A stretch of DNA of 64,000 nucleotides from Plantago major (taxonomy: Eukaryota > Streptophyta > Magnoliopsida > Lamiales > Plantaginaceae): positions 5,699,524 to 5,763,523 of the forward strand of contig CM048844.1 in the NCBI GenBank assembly GCA_026545765.1, given 5' to 3'. The position numbers and the translations under genes are program-made. The notes under the pieces are model-generated. The model made no database searches and was not told where the DNA came from. It was given only the letters and a program-made list of their open reading frames with translations. Positions 22,870-32,083 of the stretch are shown here, in pieces (the first letter of the stretch is position 1; the number at the start of each line of letters is the position of its first letter).

Positions 22870-23103
22870 TCATGATAATATGAATTATCTGAAGGATTCC
22901 TGCCGTCCCGAATCGTCGGATATGAAGCGGACTTCAGCCTGTTCGAGAGCACGAAGGCTCACTTCGATGAAGTTGCTGCATCCCTCGCAGCCCGTGCCGC
23001 TGCCAATCCGTCTTCCACCAATCCGCCTACAGCTGATGAAGTTGGTCCGAGCCAACTTCCCCCCAGTGAGAAGTCCGGGGTATGCCCCGTGGAAAATTTG
23101 TAA
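22870..23103 (+). pseudogene. End of exon 3 of the Tat1 antisense gene
   Basis: Resumes after the copia insertion. In one frame it continues the upstream reading for about 15 codons (HDNMNYLKDSCRP). In the -1 frame it reads GYEADFSLFESTKAHFDEVAA and ends TAA at 23101-23103. The second part aligns with GFDRNLDLMEECPAFLKEVE of Tat2. The same change of frame is seen in Tat2. Confidence 0.6.
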
Positions 23104-23512
23104 TATTATGAATTGTGATCTTTTGATGGCATGGAATGTTGTCATGTACAATATTTATCCTCTCCTTCATCCGTAGTAACTATCTTCGGAACAATGCTTT
23201 CCTTGTTATGGCGTATTGCCCTCTTTCTTCTCTATTTCCCTTGATCCGTCGTTGATATACTAAGTTATCATAAATACACATCTCTTACACACGCGGATCG
23301 CGTTGAATGACATCTGATGCAAGATAATCAAACCATCATCTTTCTGATCCTCGGACCGCTCATCTTTATCATACCAGTTTACTTTATGGGGATGCGTAAT
23401 ATTCTAGAAGGAGAAAGGTGGAGCAGTGAAATTGTCATTATTACTGCGTCCCTTCATCTTCCGAGCCATCGGATGATGAACATGTGGCGTGATCGTAAAG
23501 ATTCATCGTTAC
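23104..23512. other. Unassigned sequence right of Tat1
   Basis: No ORF of note and no clear match to Tat2. It may be 3' flank of the antisense gene, then foreign sequence. Confidence 0.35.
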
Positions 23513-23520
23513 TATAAATA
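23513..23520 (+). promoter_or_regulatory. TATA box upstream of a small ORF
   Basis: TATAAATA followed about 100 bp later by an ATG with an 89-codon ORF. The region between is pyrimidine-rich, like plant 5' leaders. Confidence 0.4.
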
Positions 23521-23616
23521 AGGGCATGGTAATTCTTCATTTCTCACTGCTTTACCCTTCTTCAACCTCTCGTTTTCTAGAAATCTTATTCTTCGAAAAA
23601 GCCAGATTTCTCCAGG

Positions 23617-23886
23617 ATGTCGGAATCTGCTCGAGAAAAATCAGTCCGAGCTAGGAAACTTCACCTCAATGCCAGTGCAGTGGTTCCCAACCTAAGAAAC
23701 CCTAACGCTGGAGATCCGGATGATCCCAAGTATGATTGCTGTCAGCATTGGATAAATTGTGCTTGCGGAAACATGCACCCTTCGATTTATCCTAGTAAAG
23801 GCACGGCGGATGACTCAATCATTCTTGATCCGGAAGGTGATCCCCCTCTGTGTCCGGGGATTTCCAGGAGGCGAGCCGAAGAATAG
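23617..23886 (+). CDS. Hypothetical small protein, 89 aa
   Basis: Starts MSESAREKSVRARKLHL. It has a Cys pattern (DCCQHWINCACGNMH) that could bind a metal, and acidic and Pro-rich stretches. I do not recognise the family. A TATA box lies about 100 bp upstream. The start MSES resembles the MSES/MSGS start of the Tat antisense gene, so it could be a diverged accessory ORF of another Tat element; that is a guess. In the next frame, Arg-rich text continues past the stop, hinting at a longer broken gene. Confidence 0.35.
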   Translation: MSESAREKSVRARKLHLNASAVVPNLRNPNAGDPDDPKYDCCQHWINCACGNMHPSIYPSKGTADDSIILDPEGDPPLCPGISRRRAEE

Positions 23887-24069
23887 AGAGAGAGGACACT
23901 GAAGATTATCCGTAGGAGGATCCGAATGCGGCAGCAAGCTCGTCGGGAAGGTGGTGGCCCAGAATCTCAAGGCTCAACCTCGGGAATCCACTGAAAGAAC
24001 AAGGTGGGGTATGCCGCGTAGAAATATGTATGGTCCTCGAACATCAGAAAATTGTAATCTCCGTCTATT

Positions 24070-25830
24070 ATGTATGCTCGGATAATTCACCCCACGCGTA
24101 CAGTTTCTGGAATGACCAGCACCTGTTGAGGGTGATATTGAGGGACCAAGACATATTGGAATTCAACATTTTAGTGGACAAGACTGTTCTACACAGAAAG
24201 GCGAACGAGTGGATATAAAATACGAGATATTCGAGCTTATAACGAAGGAGATACAACGCGATGAACCTACCTATACCCCGCAGATTTCTGCTCGCACAGC
24301 CCCTGTTCGAGATCGAATTCAGGTATGAAAACTCAACCGATTGTAGAATTTAGATAGCCTAGAATTATCTACACCGAAAGGGGAATGCATGGATATAAGA
24401 TACACAACATTCCAGTGAAAAACGACGAAGATATGACGCGAAGAACTTACACGCACGTACAATTCTCTGCTCAAGCAGACGCCCGTTCGGGCTGGCTTTT
24501 TGGGATCGATTCTCGACGGATTTAAGAAGTTCAAAAGCCTAAAATCAACTACACATAAAGGGGCTCGTTGTGGTATCAATTACAAGAAATTTAAGCAAAA
24601 GCGAAGGAGATACGAAGCGATAAACTCACCTAGTAAAAACTGAGAACCGAAAGATCGAGGCAGACTTGAGCCGGTCCGTACGACTTCGTTTGATGTCGGT
24701 TTTCCACGAATCAAGTTACTACTTGTTCAATACAGGATGAAGAATGTGTTACGGAAACAGTGAGGCACTTTCGATAAGCAAACCATGAGAACAGAAGGCC
24801 GAAAGCTCACCCAGAATGGACACGCAACGGAGGATGAAAACCGGAGATCGATAGCAATCACAACTTGTACTACAACGATCCATGCTTTCCGAGGAACACA
24901 ATGGAATGAACGGTGTAAGATTTGGTCGAGATTAGAGCTTGTTACAACGCGTGATCGGGGCTTTAGAAAGACCAATACAACCATGTTAAAGGATATATAG
25001 ATGTCGACTCTTGCATGAGGTTGATGAGAACATGGTGCTGGGTATTGGTGAAGACAAATCTATGGTGATGATCGATTGTGATCTGTGAGTGATGGCCGGT
25101 ATGTAGCGTATGTGAAGGCATAAATAAATTGAGGGTTCAAGGTTAGGGAAAGGTTACTTATCATTCAGGAGTAAATGAACTTTATTGGTGATGAAGACAA
25201 AGTGAAAGGATGATATTGAAAATACAAGTAGTTGGATAACTGAGAAGGTGAGAGATGGTAAAAAGATCAATCAGAAGGTCGGCTACATCAATAATAATAA
25301 TCATAATAATTACAAAGAACAATATTATGTAAGTAGAAGGGGTCTACGTTAATAATAGCAAAATAAGAAGTTTAGATAGCGATGGTGGAAGGAAGATATT
25401 TACGGTTAGAAAGGTTATATAAGTATATACAAACATCTAAGGAAGAACGACAAGATTAGAAGTAAAATAAGATTAATAATGTGAAATTAACCTTCAAAAA
25501 GAGATAGCTTTGGAACGGATACAAAGAAGCGAAGAACAAAGAAGAATAAATATTAAAATACATATACTGAAAATCTCGGGTATTAAAAGAGATACAAGGA
25601 GACGAACTCACCCCACGCGCACAGTTTCTGTAAGTGAAAGCTCCTGTTGAGGGTGATATTCAGGGACCAAGATACATTGGAATTCGACATTTCAGTGGAC
25701 AAAACTGATCTACACAGAAAGACGAACGCGTGGATATAAGATACAAGAAATTCGAGCGGATAACGAAGGAGATACAAGGCGGCAAACTTACACATGCTTG
25801 CAATTTTTTTCTGCAATACCCGAGATTTTC
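24070..25830. repeat. Diverged repeats of a unit about 200 bp long
   Basis: At least four copies (about 24085-24310, 24345-24500, 24540-24640, 25600-25830) share the phrase order CTACACAGAAAGGCGAACG, TGGATATAAGATACAAGA, GAAGGAGATAC, CTCACC. Copies 1 and 4 are the most alike, and both contain GAGGGTGATATTCAGGGACC. No protein is evident. The GTAAG/AG edges on the minus strand could be splice sites of an old gene; I cannot show it. Confidence 0.55.
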
Positions 25831-26076
25831 AGTATATTTATTTTAATCTTTATTCTTCTTCGTTCTTCGCTTCTTCGTATCCGTTTTGGAGCTTTCTCTT
25901 TTTGAAGGTTAATTTCACATTATTAATCTTCTTTCACTTCTAATCTTGCCGTTTTTCTTTAGGTATTCTTTCCAAACGCAAATAAATATATATTCCTTCC
26001 TCGATTGTTTTCCAAAATTCTTATTCTACTCCATTTATTCTAGTCTCCGTCTACTTGATATCAATTTCATTTGTTG

Positions 26077-26107
<31 letters not shown>

Positions 26108-26185
26108 TATTATCATTATTATTATTATGATCATCATTGAAGCCGACCTTCAGTCTGATCTACATACCATCTCAAACCTTTTCAT
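25243..26185. repeat. Large inverted repeat, arms about 340-370 bp, central unit about 235 bp
   Basis: The left arm (25243-25580) and right arm (25815-26185) are imperfect reverse complements. Examples: GAAAATCTCGGGTATT against AATACCCGAGATTTTC, AAATTAACCTTCAAAAAGAG against its complement, and AATAATAAT microsatellites against ATTATTATT. The loop is the fourth repeat unit. It looks like a foldback element or a head-to-head duplication. A transcript would form a long hairpin. Confidence 0.65.
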
Positions 26186-26325
26186 TTACCCGACCTTCCA
26201 TTTCATTTCATCATGAAACCATTTACCATCCTAATGATTCACTTCACCCCCAAGATCACTTTTTCTCTCTTAACTCTACAATTTCATTTTCAATATGCTG
26301 ATCAACCTTCAATCTACGGATGTGC

Positions 26326-26403
26326 TGCTTCGGACTTCAAGTAGAAGGCGGATCTTAGACTAGCTTTCTTGTAATAGTTTAGTTAGTGTTTAAGATCTTA
26401 CCC
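26326..26403 (+). repeat. Isolated Tat LTR end in plus orientation
   Basis: This stretch is the reverse complement, with some differences, of the first about 85 bp of the Tat1 LTR (2241-2326). Shared blocks include ACTTCAAGTAG, GGCGGATCTTAGACTAG, TTGTAATAGTTTAGTTAGTGT and TTACCCCT. It therefore lies in opposite orientation to that LTR. No rest of an LTR is attached on its left. Confidence 0.7.
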
Positions 26404-27090
26404 CTGAACACAAACTTTCCATTAATTACTAAATATGTCATCCCTATCGAAGAACACCAATTGATTCACATCAATTCACTTTTTTTTCTTCCTAATTTTC
26501 ACCTTCCATTTCTTCTTTTATATTTTCCTATTTTTGCACTCTTTCTTTTTCATTTTTTTCCGTTTCCTAGTTTCCACCTCCCTTTTTTTTTTTTTTTTTT
26601 TGCCTAATGATTTCCTAGTTTTGCACCCTTTCTTTTCATTTTGGACCCCTGTAATCTTTATTTCTCCTTTCTACTCATTTACTTATTAGTCAATATTTTC
26701 CTTTTATACTTTTGTTTTTTGGCGTAGTTTATGTATTTACATCAAAATTAATTTCGTTTGTTTAATAGTATAACCAACTTTTTTAAAAGAATAATTAAAT
26801 AAAACAATACTAATAATTAAAAAAAATTGTTTAGCATTGCTTACGAGAATAACGACGATAATTTAGAGTTATCGGTTCAAGAACGTTTTTTCTTCATCAT
26901 TTTTTGAAAAAAATATTCTAGCATATTAAATATGTGCTAATTTTGACATAATATAGACGAAGTATATATGTGTTTTGAATACAAAATATGCACCGTTAAT
27001 TAGATATATGTGGATTTTTTTTCCTTCATATATTATAAAAACAACATTTTTATAGTTAAAAGTTTGAGTTTTTATTTGTGCCCTACCTGA
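26404..27090. other. AT- and pyrimidine-rich sequence without genes
   Basis: Poly-T and CTTTTT runs (for example 26583-26601) and AT-rich DNA. Nothing coding or structured beyond low complexity. Confidence 0.4.
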
Positions 27091-27429
27091 CCTAAAATCC
27101 TGGCGAGTAAGTCTAGAAAAAGACCTGCCTTTCCATTAGCAATAAGAAAGACCAAGTTTTTACATTAAACTAAAAAAATGGAATAATGCAGTCAAGATAA
27201 TCAAAAAAAATATATGAGGCGGCTTTTCCCAAACCCTTAATCTTCAATCATGTGTGTTAATTTATTAACCTAGATCACGACTTTTCATGTCTGCTTCTCT
27301 TTCTCCCTCCGCTCGTCTCCATCTTCAACATTTTCACGACTTCTCCTGTCAAAACTCTGCTTCCACAGTCCATACCATATTCTTCAGTACTAGTTACGTT
27401 CACGAGATATAGAAAATTAAGAAGCACAA

Positions 27430-27642
27430 ATGCAAGGGTCACCAAAAATTGAAATCTTCGAAACAGATCAAATGACACATCTTACCATGGATGAGCGGAT
27501 CACGATTCGAGATCCAGAGAAAGTTTATTGGATTTTCCTCAATTTGTCAAGAGATTCGATTCTGGATCGCAAAAATGGAAGAATTGAAATGGATATTTTG
27601 TTCTTCCAGGTAAAAAGCAAAATGTACGTTAAATTTTGCTGA
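27430..27642 (+). pseudogene. Exon-like fragment, 70 aa, unidentified
   Basis: The ORF reads MTHLTMDERITIRDPEKVYWI and ends shortly after TTCTTCCAGGTAAAAAGC, which fits an exon end and donor. Codon content looks more gene-like than its surroundings. I do not recognise the family. Its position between inverted repeats suggests a captured exon. Confidence 0.35.
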
Positions 27643-27654
27643 TGCTGCTTATTT

Positions 27655-27970
27655 TTAACTAGAAGATTTAATGTTGTGTCTGTGAGTTTTTATAACTAGG
27701 TGATTTAATGTTTTGTCTGTGGGTTTTAATTTACATCCAGTCTGTGGATTTTTGCATCTGGAGGATTTATCTGGTGTCTGTGAGTTTTTATAATTGGGGG
27801 ATTTAATATTTTGTCTGTGGGTTTTTACATCTTGTCTGTGGGTTTTTGCGTCTGGGGGATTTAATGTCATGTCTGTGGGTTTTTATAACTGGGGGATTTA
27901 ATGTCATGTCTGTGAGTTTTTATAACTGGAGGATTTAATGTCGTGTCTGTAGATTTTTGCATATGGGGGA
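27655..27970. repeat. Minisatellite, unit about 38 bp
   Basis: Seven or so imperfect copies of GGGGATTTAATGTCATG plus TCTGTGGGTTTTTATAACTG, with some units shortened or swapped (TTTTGCATCTGG). No coding sense. Confidence 0.8.
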
Positions 27971-28057
27971 GTTGACTGCTAATTAAAAATAGACCTTTCC
28001 TATTCCTAATGGAAAAACAAGTCTTTTCCTAGACTTTGTAAATCCTGGCTTCGTCAC

Positions 28058-28944
28058 TAACATTGGTGTTTTACATGCTTTAAACTTTTATGTTTAAAAT
28101 GTAGGAAAATTTATGTTTAGATGGAATTATAAACATATGCGATGCCGATTTCAATCGACAAAAATAATTATTCTACGCATGAGATGAAAAAATATGGGAT
28201 TATAAATTTCACTCATATGAAATATTGATCTTATATGGAAATATGTATTCCGTTAAGATAATTATTACACAGATTAGAAAAATTTATGCTCACATGTAAT
28301 TTTCACTAAATCAAATTGGAAATCAAACTCGATTTTATATAATAAGTGGAAAAATATAGAGGTATATCAGTAATTCCACTTTGCTTTATCCTATTGAATA
28401 ATCCAAAATCAATTCAGAACCAAACTGGATTTTATTGAAAATAATCCATTTCATAGAGTCCAATCAAACAAGCTTTTTGGGCGAAAACCCTCAGTCATAA
28501 TCCAATTACTTAAATGGGCCGAATAATTCAGTTTTGCAGAATGAAATACCCCTTTTCAAACCAAATGGGCACTAATTGTTTAACTCATGTAAATATGCAA
28601 ATTAAATAAAAGCAGGGAATTTGAACGATACAATAATGTTTTATTTACCAAAATATGATTTATTACAATCAAATTTTCTCTACGGGCATAACTCTATCAA
28701 CACAAACTTCATTCTTCAAATAAACTAATTAAAACATTATCCAACAAAACAATACGAAAACAATAAATCATATAATTAAAATTACCTTAAACCAATAATT
28801 TAATCAAATCTCACTTTGTCAAATCTCACATCATTACAAATCATATTCAAATATACTACTAAACCTCATAAATATCATAATTTAATACCAATAACAACAC
28901 ATCAAAATCAAGAGTAGTTCAATGCAAACAATTAAAATGTATCT
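28058..28944. other. AT-rich sequence without genes
   Basis: Nothing coding. Near 28550-28573 there is a phrase often seen at the ends of plant MITEs, but I could not find its partner. Confidence 0.35.
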
Positions 28945-29247
28945 TCACATGATTGTACACCCACCGGCTACTGAAAAGATCGCGACGGCACTACTAGCCA
29001 AAGACAAAACATTGGAGGCCATGGATGTCTGAGTTATGATCTTTCCCATATGATTCCGGTTGTCGTTCTGCCCCAGCCCCTGTACATAGGTAACTTTTGG
29101 TAAATACTTAAGTTGGACAATAAGTATGTTTAGAACTTGGGTCTCGGGGAACACCCAGCCATGCTTATTAATAGAGTTAGAAGATTTGTCATTTTCATGT
29201 CCAGAATTTAAGAGTGATGATGCTATATTTTTCTACACAAGTGTTAA
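28945..29247 (-). pseudogene. Unidentified gene fragment, about 100 aa
   Basis: The minus-strand frame is open from after a TAG at about 29250 to a stop at 28945. It reads KHGWVFPETQVLNILIVQL and ends with SLASSAVAIFSVAGGCTIM. Upstream of the TAG the same frame continues in protein-like text (PIVNGLTPPTTTKLKK). The C-terminal hydrophobic stretch could be a membrane anchor. It looks like the last exon of a decayed gene; I do not recognise it. Confidence 0.35.
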
Positions 29248-29451
29248 TGTACTTTTCTTGAGTTTCGTAGTGGTAGGAGGGGTTAGACCATTTACTATCG
29301 GGTTATGATTCAACAGTAGTTTGTGGATATCTTGTTGCTTTTCAAGAAATGAAGTGACCAGTGGATGGGTCCCAAGAATTCGAATCTACAAAAAGGACAC
29401 CACGGCAGTAACGATTAGGTGGTTTTGGTATAGAGATGAGTCAATTGCATT

Positions 29452-30522
29452 TTTGGTCCTCTATCTCGAAGTTCAGGGCAGATACGAACGTAAGAAAGTC
29501 AAAATTTGCAAATAAAGTCCTAAATCACCGAAAAACGCTTAGTTCGGTGTGCATTTTTGTCCTATGCCAGATGGACTGATCCTATATTCCGAATAGACGA
29601 ACTAGTGCGCCTATAGAGTCATCCAGGGGGCGAAGGCAAATGTTATGAGGGTCGGGCTAAAGCCCCACCCTTCAACAAAAAAAAGAAAAGAATTATATGT
29701 CTTTTTTTGTAAAATTATATATGTAGACCTACCCAATACATGATATAGATAATATAAATGGGATAATTTTAATATAATTAAGCTATATATTAATAAATTT
29801 ATTAATATTTTATCTTTTAAAAATTTTAATTGCAAATATTTATACACATAAAAAATAATTTTAAATTTAGCACTACACATCGTAAATTCCTGACTTCGCC
29901 AGTGGATTCATCTTGACCTAATTCCCCTAACTCATCCTAAACTTATTAACAAAAATGCAAACTACTCCTCCTTTCTATTCCCATTTGTATCCCCAAACTC
30001 TAACCCTAGTCCCTAACAAATCAAATCAACCTCTTCCTTCTCCTTCCCTTATTTTATCCTTTCGGGTCACTTTGTGTTCAACATTAATGCTTCATTTTTT
30101 AACCACAATCCCTCTTTTGTGCTATTCACAACCAATTGCATGTCTCTACAAGGGCATATTCAATCGCACATCTCTACGAGGTAAAATTGCTCCCTAGAGT
30201 GGCAGAGCAGAGGAGGAATGGTGGCTTGAGGTAGCAATACAGATCTGAAAAGCAAAGGAGGAAGCGGGAGGAATCTGAGAGGAGGAGTAGGGGGAGAGTT
30301 TTGTTTCGTGAAAGAAGAAAGAAGAAAACAGAGGCAATTGCTTCTCATTTTCCCTCCATTTCCGTTTCTCCACTTGGCACACACACATGGCGTGAATCAT
30401 TATGATGAGGCAGCCAACTGTACAAAATCATATGGATACAGTTTCATATAGGACCAAATACACAAATTTGGACATATATAGGACCACCGACGCCCTGAAC
30501 TTCGAGATAGAGGAACAAAAAG
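29452..30522. repeat. Inverted 22-bp pair bounding about 1.07 kb
   Basis: CCTCTATCTCGAAGTTCAGGGC near 29455 recurs as its exact reverse complement near 30494. The surrounding text (GGTCC, ACAAAAA) is also partly mirrored. This could be the termini of a DNA transposon into which the hAT-type MITE at 29624 later inserted. No target duplication is defined. Confidence 0.4.
29624..29904. mobile_element. hAT-type MITE, 281 bp
   Basis: Ends CAGGGGGCGAAGGC and (reverse complement of the right end) CACTGGCGAAGTCA. Flanks are GAGTCATC (29616-29623) and GATTCATC (29905-29912), an 8-bp duplication with one mismatch. AT-rich inside, no ORF. The 8-bp target and CA-GCGAAG ends fit hAT MITEs. Confidence 0.55.
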
Positions 30523-30728
30523 CTATATTTTTTTTATTTTTTTTTTTTGGAACAAAGAACATGTCTTATTACTCCAAAACAATGTCAGTACATTTGGCTA
30601 CCGATAAAAGATCCAGTTCTCAAATGAAATCGAATGAAACAATAAAAAACTAAGTAAACAAAGTAGACGAAAAGCACGCGCCCGCCTGCTTTTAATTATA
30701 TTGTTATTGACCCATTGGAGATATATCA

Positions 30729-30999
30729 TGTAAGAACCCGTATTTTTTAATTATATTTTTTAGCATTATTTTATTTTTAGTGCAACGGGCCTCGTAGTAT
30801 TTTCTCAACTTGATTTTCAGATTTTCAAGCCCGAGCCCAAATAAGCCACTACCATAGTTTACCCTTGCCCTAGCTCAAATTTATTTGCCTTGATATATGC
30901 CGTACTCAACATTAGATAGACTCTTCTCTCATCCATATCATCGCTTATAACCTGCCCTTGTACAATCTTGTGAGCCAGGCACGATTTCTTCAAACTGAG
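30729..30999 (+). repeat. 5' LTR of the outer element, first piece
   Basis: Matches 63388-63660 closely, starting TGTAAGAACCCGTATT and ending CTTCAAACTGAG. The hAT MITE insertion follows. Confidence 0.9.
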
Positions 31000-31533
31000 T
31001 AGGGTTGTACATAAAAAAGATCCGCCCGTCGCAAACCGCACCCGCCGGTTGAAATTTTTAAAAATATCCGCCGTGGGTCAAAAATTTAATCACCCGCTTC
31101 GGGCAGACGGGTGGCGGGTGCGGGCGAAGTCACCCGCCACCCACCCGACCCACCCGCCCATGTAAATTATATATTTTTTTTATTTTTTATTATATAGTCA
31201 TATAGTAAATATAAGAAATAAGAATTAATATGAGTACATGACCTCATTCCAATTTCACACAACATAGAACTTATACATATGTATGGTGATTGTAATTGCT
31301 TATGGAGTGGTTTATTTCGTATTAGAACTTATATTTATCTTATTCGAACATATTATAGCATTTTATTTTATACGTTGAACCCGCCCGCCATTCACCTGCT
31401 TAAATATCAACCCACCCGCCGTGATTTGATAAATTGTTCACCCGCCATAGTTCAATATTTTGTCCACCCGCTATAGGTGGGTCGGTTGAATATTTAGTAA
31501 AAAACCATCCGCACCCGCCCGCATACACCCCTA
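31000..31533. mobile_element. hAT MITE, 534 bp, in the 5' LTR
   Basis: Ends TAGGGTTGTA and CACCCCTA (reverse complement TAGGGGTG). The perfect 8-bp duplication AAACTGAG flanks it (30992-30999 and 31534-31541). The sister LTR at 63650-63665 has AAACTGAG once, with nothing inserted. Inside are repeated CACCCGCC/GGCGGGTG blocks and an AT-rich centre. No transposase; it depends on a hAT enzyme from elsewhere. Confidence 0.93.
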
Positions 31534-31541
31534 AAACTGAG

Positions 31542-31567
31542 AGTGTATATATATATATATATATATA
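31542..31567 (+). repeat. 5' LTR of the outer element, second piece with TA repeat
   Basis: AGTG then a (TA)n run, the site where EPRV1 entered. The uninterrupted sister LTR reads AGTATATATATATATACACG at 63661-63680. Confidence 0.85.
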
Positions 31568-31741
31568 GGCTAAAAGTTTGGTTTGTATTAAGACAGGTCT
31601 AAATTATGTATTTACTATAATTCTGGCAAAAATGTTTTACTGTTCGTCCGGTCACTATTCATGGTTACTATTCACGGCGGAATTATGAATTAATCTAAGA
31701 CTTCTATTATTTACTAGAAATGAGACCGATAAAGTTTTGTA

Positions 31742-31942
31742 TTGAAATCAGGCATATTGATATATTCCGATAGACATATGAAGGTACTGTTTGCCCCTCT
31801 AAAGCCGAAAGAAATGGCGTCTCTGTGCTGTTTTTGTATAGATAATTATGTCTTGAGAAATATCTTAATATTGACAGATTTTATACAAGTAATCCGTCCT
31901 GATGTCGTCTCACTTTTAGTCGGTAATTTGAGTCTCGATTAA
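31742..31942 (+). other. Leader ORF open in both EPRV copies
   Basis: A 66-codon open stretch in the viral leader before the PBS (TTG start; first ATG about 12 codons in). The same stretch is open in EPRV2 (39419-39619, minus) with only a few substitutions and no indels. Caulimovirid leaders usually hold short ORFs that affect ribosome shunting. Whether this one is translated is unknown. Confidence 0.3.
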
Positions 31943-32019
31943 TGAAGTGATTCTAAAGTTTGAAAATTGTAACTAATATGAATAAATCAAAGAAGCTTTG
32001 TGGCCCGACCCGAACCGCT

Positions 32020-32032
32020 TGGTATCAGAGCC
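32020..32032 (+). promoter_or_regulatory. Primer-binding site (initiator tRNA-Met), EPRV1
   Basis: TGGTATCAGAGCC, complementary to the 3' end of plant initiator tRNA-Met, as in caulimovirids. It starts minus-strand DNA synthesis. A 6-codon upstream ORF (32050-32070) sits between it and the movement-protein ORF. Confidence 0.85.
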
Positions 32033-32083
32033 AGTTTATCAGTAAGGGCATGATTAAGATTGAGTCTTAACACAAACACTTTT

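Larger units (their letters stand above)
2241..23103 (-). mobile_element. Tat1: Tat-lineage Ty3 element, 3' part only, minus orientation
   Basis: Recognisable parts are the 3' LTR (2241-3140), the purine tract (3141-3165), and the plus-strand antisense gene (about 3745-7133 and 22870-23103). A copia insertion (7134-22864) interrupts it. The gag-pol half expected further right is not visible: after 23103 the sequence no longer resembles the Tat2 counterpart. The 5' half was therefore deleted, rearranged, or replaced. A short Tat LTR end in the opposite orientation lies at 26326-26403 and may be related to the rearrangement. Confidence 0.7.
27091..28057. mobile_element. Inverted-repeat element carrying an exon-like fragment
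   Basis: The left arm 27091-27153 and right arm 27992-28057 are imperfect reverse complements (shared AATCCTGG, AGTCTAG-AAAAGAC and TTTCCATTAG). The right end reads outward GTGACGAAGCCAGGATTT, like hAT-type ends. Inside lie an ORF ending at a GTAAAA donor-like site and a minisatellite. I did not find a convincing target duplication, so the exact ends and superfamily (hAT, or a Mutator-like element with a captured gene piece) are open. Confidence 0.45.

Noticed and set aside
28550..28573. Possible MITE end (reverse complement starts TTAGTGCCCATTTGG)
   Set aside because: No inverted partner or target duplication found.
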